DNA from: Diabrotica undecimpunctata
Lineage: Eukaryota > Arthropoda > Insecta > Coleoptera > Chrysomelidae
Direction: 5' to 3'
DNA length: 64,000 nt
Assembly: GCF_040954645.1 (NCBI RefSeq)
Contig: NC_092803.1
Coordinates: 61,215,984 to 61,279,983, forward strand
Below the pieces are notes generated by a model. The model was given only the letters and a program-made list of their open reading frames with translations. It did not search any database and was not told the origin of the DNA. Position numbers and translations under genes: made by a program. Positions 11,601 to 23,600 of the stretch are shown in pieces (position 1 is the first letter of the stretch; each line of letters opens with the position of its first letter).

Positions 11601-14600
11601 TTTCGGGAATGACGTAACTTTTTAACGTAACAGAATGTTTTAATAATGTTTTTGGTCATAACAAAGAAATAATAAAAGGATAGTTTTGTCTTAAAATCTT
11701 CTTTACAATCGACAAATCGACTTTAGCGACCTGCCCTTGAACGTTTGTATACCAAACTCTTTTGCATGAAGGTTACAAAGTTATTAGACAATTGACTGCT
11801 TCAGTATTACTTACTGGACTATACGTGTTAAAACCTTCTGTTTTGTCCAATTCGGAAGTGATTTAGTGCTAACGTGTTCCAAGGTTCCAAGGGTCATACG
11901 TTGTAATGTACAGAAAGGTGCTGGAGGAATTTTCCAATAGATTCGTGGATTAATATTAGAGATATGAGTCAAAACGTCGTGTTGACCAATGAACAATTCC
12001 AAGAGCTTTTGTCGAGATTGTCAGTACAAAGTGCTCCCGTTTCGCCGTCGGCGTCGTTCCAAAGTGGCAACCTGTCAGAATGCCATTCGCGATTTGATGG
12101 GCCCTGACGTAAATGCTTTTATTAGCATTTCGGGGAATCGCGAGGCTTTTTGATGATTTCGCGGCAAAATGGTTTCAAGGCGTTAAAGATACCATTTCGA
12201 CAGAGGAGGAACTTGTTCGCCTATTAAGAATTACGTTCGGTCCGAAAAAACCGGCATATCGTATCTACCGCGAATTATTTGTCGAGAAGCAAGACTGAAA
12301 AACAACACTGGACGTCTTCGTTTGCCGATGTAGGGCGGTTCTCGCGAAATTAGAACTGGCAGCCTTACAGAAATAATCCAGCTAGATATGGTGTATGGTT
12401 TACTACATAAAGCGTTGGAGAAAAGATTGGACAGGATAGATTCAATATGTTGGTTGTTTTGAATATTGTTGTGATGATGTACACTTCCCGTCATATAAAA
12501 CTGGTACACTTTTTTTTCCCAATGTAAACCTGTGTTCAGACTGGACACAATGGTTCGTGAATCAATTCGTTGTTGCCATCACAGATAACGGAATATCAGT
12601 AAATTTAAATAAAACTTAAAACGTAAAAAATAACGTTCAAAAATGTATAAAGTATTTAGATAGGTATTATTTTTATTATTAACAACAAAAAACCGTATCT
12701 AATAAATTTAATAACCAGAGAGAGGATTAAGTTAAGATATTTAAACGTAGGGTATTGGCACAGGAAACATTGGAATGCATCTACTGTAATTTTATACTTT
12801 ACTTAATTACTTACCGAACATAAACTGTTGACTGTATGTTATGTCAATAAGTTTAGTAACAGGCAAACTACTTAAATTAATTTATTATTTATTACATAAA
12901 CGATAAATATAAAAAACTAACATTATACTTTATCCTACGTAGAAAAATGCTTTTCAAAACGTGACAGTATTACATTACAATCCAATATCTCACTGTAATG
13001 TTCTTTATGGAGGTTGAATCTACACCCTAATTGTAATCCGTTTTTATCTATAAATAGACTATTACTTTTTTACATTATTATGTATAAAATGTAAACAAAA
13101 AACATTTACCTACCCATTGACATGCATATTTTTTCAAAATTAAATGATTTACGGTGTATAAATGATAATGAGAATAAAATTAAGCGGAGTAAGATATCAT
13201 CGTCTGTCTTAAAAAATCCTCTTATAACAGACTGAAAACTTCCCGAACATATCCGAACGATTAAACATAAAAATTAAACATAAAAAATATTGCTTGCCAT
13301 CAGTCACATTTGACAAGTTTGTCAAAATGAAATATTTTCACAAATTATAATTAAACACGAATCAATGTATGGGTACTGAGATAATGGAAAATTTCAAAAT
13401 TAATAGAATTTTTTGAGATGTATGTTTAAATAAATGTTTAAATATAAATGTGACTGACTGATCGAGAATGCTCGATATTGTTTTAGTTATTAATATACCA
13501 AAACCTGCGACCTGTCGCACAGCCCTGCTTTTAGCTGGTTTGATATAATATTTTCGTTGAACTGGCAACGTGGCCTTCGAAATTAGAATGACACATGTGA
13601 AAAGCTCAATTTACACAACTTAAAAAATACGATTTTCGATTATAAGAGTTGTACCAGTTTTTTATGACGCGAACGGTACTTGTTTTTTTAACTCAATCAA
13701 TTCAATTAAATCTTGTGAAGTTCCTTGTTTAGAAATGACAATGGGTAGTCATTTTTAGTCAAAACCTTTGTTAGCACGTTTTTTCTTTCTGAAATGCATT
13801 TTCATTGGAGCAGGTGCTTCCGCATATAGGGATGTGATCATTCGTTTTTTGATGTTTACATTGTGGTTGAAGTGATAATTTGAATATCTGTTAGTGTAGG
13901 TTGGTTTTCTGTTGACCTGTTTTCTGTTAGAAATTGATACGTTATTGAACAAAAAACTGAGAAAATAATCTCTATAATCTTTTTATTTTTAGGATAACGA
14001 ATAGAAGTACTTTAACAAAAACTCTTCCTTTGAATAATAAACATTTGGTACCGTTTGAGGAGTTAAACTGGGAGGTGGCTAGTTTCTGGAGGATATATGT
14101 GCAATATTTAAGTCGTAATGCGGATAGTGGAGAGGAACTGGAGAATGTAGTACCAGAGTTGATTTATCTTTGTAAATATATAAAGCAGTAAGTTATTTAA
14201 TTATATGACGATTATCTGGGGTTTAAATCTTTGTTTTTCTTCTACTTTTGCTATTAAATTAATAAAGATTGGAACATTTATGGGTTATCAATGTATAAAC
14301 CATAAATGAGATAATCTGTAGGGTTAATAGTGTTATAGTAGGGATATTCTATTTCTTGGGCTTACGGTATACACACAGCCAATGGCACGTTTCAACGACA
14401 TATTATTCCTACGTTTACTCAAGGTACTCATTTTATTCAGGCTGTTTAAACATATAAATAGGCTGTTCATGTTGTAGAAGAAAGTTGAATTCTTACGTCT
14501 GGTTCCGGTGAACAACCGAAATCGTCATATCCTCTTGCATCAAGACAATACCAGTTCTCACATGGCTCATCGACATAGAATTCTGATTTGGCACCACGTG

Positions 14601-17600
14601 ATTTCTTTACAAACCACACGGTAAACGTTTTAAGACGCAACATGACGCGGTTGTCACAACCGCGACGCAGATTAAAAATTACAATTCTAAGATACCCATT
14701 TCGGGCTTTCGAACTGACATGAATGCTTTGACGATTGGTTTGTTCGAATGCAAAAGTGTTGGAAAAACAATAAAGTTGATTGTTTCTACAAATATGTTTT
14801 TCCTCTATTATTTGTTGAAAAACTTTTAGGGCACCACTCGTACATAGGTTCCTCTTACTGTAATGAATTGAAGGTGAAGACCTATTGAATTTGAGTGAAT
14901 AGGGCTTCATCTTCTTATATTATTATGCCTTTTCTTTTTCGTGGTGGAAAAATCCTATGACAACTCCTGCTTGAATATTGGTTACATAGGTTCCTCTTGG
15001 TGTAAAGAAGAACACTATTGAATCGGGGTCACTAGGTCTCTTCTTCTTGTCACAGTCTTATACCTTTTCGAGCCCCGGACTGGGGATCCGAAACCTATTT
15101 TATCAAATTCTCCATTTTTTCTTTCTATTTATTTAGCATATGGCTACATGTAAAATTAATATAATATGATATGATATAACAACAAATAATCGAGGTTCCA
15201 AATCAATTCCCTGTGTATGGTCATAAGGGACATTCATGACAAATATGCTGGATCGTTTTCTAGGCCGCAATCACACTCCAGTCGCTATTGCCCATTTGTG
15301 GAGCGAATCTGCACACCTGCCATGACTAGTGCGCACTTCATTTAATGCGGACCATTGTTTACGATTTAATTTCATGTCGGTGATATTGCAGGTGTAGCCT
15401 TCAAACCAGTTCTGTAGTTATTCATTTGTCTGTTGGTTCCAATTAAGACTCCACTGTTTTATACACATATAGTTATTGCTCTGAAGTTGTTTAGCTATCC
15501 TTATGTGTGTCTAGTACACCGCAGTTATAGGAATTCTTTTGGTTTGACTTCAATCTTTCTAAATTCATGCAGCAGAGCCTCATTTACGGAGATCAGGAGG
15601 TAATACGAATAAGTAGCACCGGTAGCCAGTGGTGTGTGGGTGTTGATTTAATAGTACCAGAAATCAGTCTCGTTGTATTATTCAATTTTCTATTAAAAAG
15701 TGTGGTATGGCTATTGTTTGTCCAAACTGGCAATATATGAAGTGGTAATGTTGTAGTGACGCCCCATGTACCACTGAGTTTTTTTATTATATTCTTGCAA
15801 GTTCTGATTTTGGCAGCGATATTTTCTATGTGTTTTCGATACGAGAGGGATAGTTCTCGAGTAAAACATGTTTAAAATGCCCTCTCATCGCCGAGTCTAC
15901 GCCGAACGTCTACCTGCTAAACCAGACCCTCCTATGTCATTCAGCGGATCCGTAAGCGGAATGGCCGCTGTAAGGCCGGCATCACTTTTATATATATTAA
16001 ACCTAAGGCTAAGATTAATACTATTACAAGAATTAATATTAAACTTAACAGGCTTCCAGGTTAAACCGCGTCGATTATCACTGCGCCGAGCTTTCGACAT
16101 CCTCTCTGATGTATTCTTCAGGACTCCAAGGTCTGTCTCCCTAGCCCCCAGACACTACTACACTGATCACCAATCAATGCACTACTGGTTCTGGGTAAGC
16201 AGACGGTTCATTTATACCGTCGATAGTGACGTGGTTTAGATGGAGGTTGGCGCAATAAGCCCGTTATTGATGAGTTTTAGTTTGCTTATGCCTCTATGCT
16301 ATACAGCACTTGCTTTCAGTTTCTTTTGAAAACCAGCCTCTAGTTTGTATAAACAGCTTAGGATTGCTACTGGTATGTAGCTTGTAATTGGTATGCTGGT
16401 TGCCTGGGTTTGGTAGGGCTATTATTTTTGATTTTTTGAACTCTCTAGGCAGGTGGTTAGCTATTAAGACGTCGAGAAGAGTTTTGAGACACCTAATTAC
16501 GTTTTCGCCAGCATTGATGAGAAATTCTAGGTGTATGCTGTCAAAATATGGAGCTTTTAGAACAATGACAACCTCATCCTCAGTAAATGATCGTGTCTCA
16601 GTAAATGATTTTTTTTCTGTCAATAGATCATCATAGGTCATCGAAATAACAGATATTAAATTTTTATTTTAAATAAACTGAATCAAATAAAACTGAAAAT
16701 GGAATAAAACATGTGGCATCTTAATGCAATTTACTATTTTTATTGGGAATAAGCCACAATTTTACTTTAAAAATAATTTTATTTGACGTTTCGATTTCCA
16801 CTTCGGAAATCGTTCTCAAAATAACTATTTCCGAAGCGGAAATCGAAATGTCAACTAAACTTTATTTTAAAGTAAAATTGTGGTTTATTCCAAAAAAGCA
16901 GTAAATTGGAACAAAACATTTAAACAAGTCCAATATGTATAACTATTTAAATGTATTTGAAGATTCAGTGAAATTAAATATTTTTCTCAATATAAACGAT
17001 GTTTTCCACGCCTGTCTATAAAACTTTCTCCTCCAATTTGAATTCAAGATTAAATATTTTTTATCATTTTCTAGATTTTATGTAGATATGCCCAGAGAGG
17101 TAACAACTGTAGAGTTTTTGGAACAGCAATTCATAATCAAACAGCTATTTCTGATGGCTAAATGTTTGGACGTCGGTGACGTAACTACCAGAGAATGTTT
17201 GAATAAACTAATTGTCAACATTTTGGAGAATGTCGTTCTGACGAGAGATGTCGTCCAAGTGATAGTAAGCAATCTAGAAATAACAAAACCGAATCCTGAA
17301 GTAATGACTCAGTTTGTTAGTGAAATTATTTCGGAAATAATGTATCCAATGGATATCGAGGAAGCAGCAAGAATTCAAAAGGAGAAAGATTTTAAGGTAA
17401 GTCATTGATTTCTAAACAATTTATTCAAACTACATTATGTTGGTACCGTTTCGGCATACTAAGGACTACGAATATTTTTCATCTTTCTCATGACAGTTTT
17501 CTTCCTCTGTCAGTAGTTTTTGATTTTAGTTGAATGATGATATCTTTTATACAATTTTGATCTCTTTCATTCTTTGCTATAAACTATACTTGTGGTAAAA

Positions 17601-20600
17601 GCTCAGGACAATATAGAGATAATTCAATAATTATCATCATCATCATCAACCTGCATGCGTCCACTGCTGACATAGGTCACCCTCAGCTCTTTCCATCATC
17701 TTGTGCGGCTTGCATCCAGTTATTCGCTATGTGCAAGTTCCGAAGAGCGACACCTAGTGGCATAAATCACCGAAGGTATTAGCACTATTAATATTTTAGT
17801 CTTATATTAGCTGCAAATAAAGTGACTTCAACTTGTTTATTTAATACAATAATTATTGTAATATAATTCTTCTGATAAATTCTTCTGATAATTTAATTTT
17901 GTCTGACTTATTTATATTGACAATTCAGAAATTACATTTTAAAGTAGACGACTTTAAAATGATATTGTCAATATTGGTGAGTTGCGTTCCTGGGACGACT
18001 TTTGTTGTAAGATAGTTCATTCGATTACATGAAATCAACTTTAACTTGACAATATCCGTCAGAAAAAATCATAGCACGTGATTCGTCTTTAAAAAGACAA
18101 CCACGTGCCATTGTGACAGTAAAATTTTCCTGTTAGTGGTTCCATAGTAAATAATAATTAACTTGGAAAAATAAAGTCGCTGGGAGTAATACCAATTAAT
18201 ACTTTGAGAGTAAACCCTTTTTAAATGAAAATAACAATACACACAATCCGCAAAAGTTAAATGTTTGGACTGGGATGTTAGGCGACTATATTGTCGGTCC
18301 ATTTTTTATCGATGGAAACCTAAACGAGCCCAAATATTTACAACTTTTACAGAATGAGATCATTCTGGCAGTTCGACGCCTTCCCGTTAGTTTTCAGGAG
18401 GTTTATTTCCAACAGGATGGGTGTTCGGCTCACAACTCTAGAGCAACTATTGACTTCCTCAATCAAACGTTTCCTGATCGACTGATAAGTACACGTGGTA
18501 CAATGCGACAAGCGAGAGCTGGCGGGTTGCGCGTAGAACAAATTGAAAAGTGGAAGGGATTGCTCATTTCTATTGCTGTCGGCTAGGAGGTCACATCGTA
18601 GTATTTAGTGCTAGATTTCTGACAGTGTTGTCAAGCATTAACATTTTTATTTGGAGTGGGAGTATATTATAAACTATTATTTATATTTATTAAAATAGCA
18701 AGTGTATTAGAGGGCAAACCTTTGAGATCTCAAGCACGAGAAATAATTTTCAATGTTTTTAAGTTTACAACTCTAGAAGCTAATGCAGATAAAGCTTTAG
18801 TTGATTTAAAAAAGATACAATAACGTGTAGCTCACTTAACTGGTACTTATTATAATACTTATTTTCAAAATAAATTCAGATTTAAATAGTCTAATTTAAG
18901 TTAAATTACAATCAATAAATAAATAAAAAATTACAGTGCATTAGATTACCAGTAAATAGTAAGTAAACAATGGATCAGTTAATTAGTAATTATTGTTCAC
19001 TATCATTTATATAGTTTATGGTATATATTATAGTTCACTATTATTGATAATAAAATTATTATTTTAAATGAAATTATTATATTTACTGAAGAATAATCCT
19101 ATAGGTAATATATCTTTATATGTATTATACTGTTAAGTTATATAAAACTTTGCACCTAAGTGAGTTAACACTTGTTTAAAAACTGATTCCAAAAAAGTAT
19201 AATACTGGGGGTCTAACGGATATAATTTGAAAGATATGCGGTTAGAAAATTTATTTTTATTGATTTACAATATTAATAAATTATAATAAATAACTTAAAA
19301 GCAATCCAGTAATTAATACATGACTTAATCTTAAATGTTCGAATTGTAGCCCTTGTATTTGACAGTAACCCAAACGTTGTACAAATTCTTGTAGAACCTT
19401 GTTTAAGCTTTCTTGAGAAATATTGTTTATTTCTTTACGAATTCTTGTTTTTAAGTCTCCAATATTTGCAGGTTTCGTTTTATAAACAACATTCTTTAAA
19501 TGACCCCACATAAAATAATCCAAAGGAATGAGGTCTGACGACCTCGCTGGCCATTCAATATGTCCACATTTTCCAATACACCTATTCGGAAAAATTTCGT
19601 TGAGGTACCTTCGAACATCTTAAGCGTAATGCGGAGGCGCACCATCCTGTTGAAACCATAAACTTTTATCAAAACCTCCAAGATTAAAGCTTTGTCCATA
19701 AAATTTGTACAATTTTCAGTGACATAAAGCATATTACTTATTTATTTGTATTGTTATTAAGGCTAAAAAATAACCAAAAAATTAGTTTTAGAGCATTATA
19801 ATAAATATACTTTAGAGATGGGATTGCAATAAATCTTAATTCCTATGGTCAACAAAACAATGTCGTTATTTGTATACCGTACTGGTATTCGTATTTTTTC
19901 GCATATTTGTCTAGAAAATTTTCTATGGTTTCATAGATTTCTCTAGGTATATTTTGAACTGGACAAAATTTGGATTTAACATATGATTTGGAATAACAGC
20001 CAAGAAATAATTGATCCCTTTTTCATCGAAATAAATCTGAATGGTTAAACTTATTTAAAGTTATTACAAAACGTTATAATTTCTAAGTTGATTCCGTTAT
20101 TTTCCATTCCAAGCAACCCTTTTCATATTCATCCTTTAATTTGAAAATTTCATAATGTATAACTTTTAGACTAAACGGTTTTCCAACTATGATATTCGGT
20201 TGCAACAGAATGGAGCCCTTCACTATGCCTTTGTGGTAACAGACTATTTAAATAACGTATCCACCAGAAGGTGGATTGTATTACGTGATTTTATCGAATA
20301 TCTACGGATTATTTTCAAGGGTGTCATTTAAAACATACAGTGTACAAAGCAAAATCTGCAAATATTCAAGAATTAAAAGTTACAATAATTGCAGAGATAA
20401 GAATATAGAGAAGAAGGCATGTTGTTTACTATAACTTACAATTTCTAGTGTTTTATACTTGAGAATCAAAATTGTAGGCAGTAAATTCTCCGAACTGTGA
20501 ATGCGATAAACCAACAACATCGTTGCCAGTTTGTAATGATAGATATTCTAGCAATTTATCATTTAATCATTGACATGCAGCAAAATTATCACATTAATGA

Positions 20601-23600
20601 TCGTTTTGTATTTGTTAAGGTATATAATAAAATGTATTTAGTAACATCAATATTTATGTATAATATTATATTTATATACAATACTTATATATAGAAAACA
20701 TCTAAAGTACGATAATATTCTTTGTAAAAGTCATACATGACAACAACTAGCTTAGCATTCAGTAGCGTATCGTTCACACTGTTGCAGTGACTTTTAAAAA
20801 TTAATCTTAAATATGATATGAGACTTATATTTAACTTTGAAGTGTATACTTCTTATCACAAAAAACACTTACTTTCAAATTCCATAATTTTGTACAAAAC
20901 ATACGAGACAAAGAAACTTTCTATGACAAAAATTAATTATCAAAAAGGTAGGTAGAGAGATTTACCCTGCTGTTATTTCAATGAAAGGTTTCTTTTCATT
21001 GGAATTACTTATATTTGAAATATACTAATTTACATAATTATGAAAATCCAATTCTGAACTTGCCGATTACATGAAGTGAACTTTTACTTTTAGTGAACAT
21101 ATAAACACTCACACATATATATTATAATTAAATAAAATAAATCGAATCGAATATACCTAATATATATAAGAAGTATTCATTTTTTTTTAAGAGCAAATTT
21201 TTATTAGTACAAAATGTATTTTAGTTTGAAAACTAGGTTAACAAAACAAACTTACTTACATACGAAAGTAATCTTAATAAAATGGTTCGACCTCTACAGG
21301 AAGTTAAAATATTAATCATCGTATGAAGACGACTCGTCGGCTGATGAAGAGCTATCGCGATCACTATTATTTACATTGATAATTAATGGTTCAACCGAAA
21401 TGTCCACTATTGTGTCTAAGTCCCACATTCTATCTTCTTCTTTTATAGTGTGTCTTATACAATTTTTCCAAGACTTAGGTGTGACATTTTGTATGGCAGT
21501 AGCTAACAAGCACTTCACATCCTCCATTTTAAAACTCAAGTTTTTCCTTGCCACTTGGTTTTTTATTTGAGCCCATATAAGCTCGATAGGGCTCACAATG
21601 ATAAGGAGGGAGGCGGTGTACAATTATGTTGTTTGCACGAGCCATTTCATCGACTGCATATTTCTTGAAAACGGGTATATGTATCCTCGCGAGGTTTAAT
21701 AATTGTACTTTCAACATGTTGTCATTGAATGGTATATTTTTTTGAGAGAGCCAGTTGATTATTTCACCATTTCGCCAGGCAGTCGTTGGTGATGGCTCCA
21801 ACCGTCGACTGTGGTATGACGCATTGTCCATAACAACGACAGAATTTGCTTCAAGGCTTGGTAGAATATTTGAAAACCAACCTTCGAATCTTTGAGCGTC
21901 CATTTCCTCATGGCAATCGTTGGTTTTCTTGGATTCGAATAGTAACAAGCCGTTGTCCAAAAAACCCGAATCGCTGCCTATATGTGTTATTATGAGCCTC
22001 CGTCCTTTACCCACTGGTGTTTTTAATCCTAATGAAAGCTCTTCAATGAAGGCTTGTCGACGACTTTTAATTTCCAACTCTTGCCACACCTTTGAGATAG
22101 TATGACCAGAGAACAACCCAACACAGAGAAGCGACAGTCCTTTGAAGTTACGTGGCCAAGCCGCCAATGACAGCTAACAACCAGAAAATTAATAGTCAGT
22201 GGGCATATCACACAATATAAATTCTTAAGAGCGTAGGCGCAAAATTTCGGGCCAATGTTTTTTAAATGCATTCATTTTTTCCGAATCCTGAAAAAACTAA
22301 TAAGTATTTTGGAAAAATTTAAACGCAGAGTGAAAGACTACATTATTACTGAGGGCCGAAAGTCCCTGAAAACTTCTATAATGTTTATTTTAATAAGTTA
22401 CAGGGGTGAAAAAAAAAGAGAAAATTTAGTGTGATTTTTAATTTGAAATATCTCATTCAAAAAAACTTTTTGTTTATTCTAAGGGACTTTCGGCCCTCGG
22501 TAATAATGTAATCTTTCATTCTGTATTTAAATTTTTCAAAAATATTTGTTAGTTTTCTCAGGATTCGAAAAAAAATGATTGCATTTAAAAAGAATTATAA
22601 GAGTATACTTACAATTATAAGAGTATTAGCACTGTTATTCTGTGTTATTAGTATATTCTAAGTATATTGTAAGTAATGAAATATTTAACTTTTGTCAATA
22701 TCTAATCTTAATAAATTTTCAGTTTTCTCCTGATGAAGTCACAAAAGTGTCACTAAATATTGAGATATACAACAAATAAAGTTTTAATATTTTTTATTTG
22801 TAATTCCCATTTAAAACTCCTAAATATTTTATGTATTTCGATCCATATATTTGATCTTTTTTATTTATATTTAACGAATTAAAAATTGGCAGACAACTTT
22901 TGTATATAGCAAAAAGTAGATGAGTACCTATTTAGTTTTTTCATAATTTAATGTAAGTTTGTTTATTTGCAACCATGTTTTTGCAATTTTGAAGTCTTGT
23001 TCTGTTGGAATTTTAAGATTTTCCCAATTATCGGTCTAATTATTTTTCCAATAATTTTTAGTTTGAGCATTTTAGTAATTTCTTTGTTTCGTTTAAGAGC
23101 GTAGATGCAAAATTTCGGGCCAATGCTTTTTAACATTTTTTTGGAATCCTGAGAAAACTAACAAATATTTTTGTAAAATTTAAACACAGAATGAAAGATT
23201 ACATTATTACCGAGGGCCGAAAGTCCCTTAGAATAAACAAAAAGTTTTTTTGAATGAGATATTTGAAATTAAAAATCACACTAAATTTTCTCTTTTTTTT
23301 CACCCCTGTAACTTATTAAAATAAACATTATAAAAGTTTTCGGGGACTTTTTGCCCTCAGTAATAATGTGGTCTTTCATTCTGCGTTTAAATTTTTCAAA
23401 ATACTTATTAGTTTTTTCAGGATTCGAAAAAAATGAATACATTTAAAAAACATTTGCCCCAAATTTTGCGCCTACGCTCTTAAATCAAATATTCTCGTGT
23501 ATAAAACCCTCTATATATTTTTATTTCTTAAAAATACTATATTCGTATTGTTGTCTTCGAGCGCGCCGACATTTGGCCACCATCTGTTGATTTTTTGACC

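Noticed and set aside
17640..17655. Short ATC-repeat run as a CRISPR-like or regulatory array
   Set aside because: It is the trinucleotide tail of an RTE-like LINE; no spacer structure exists.
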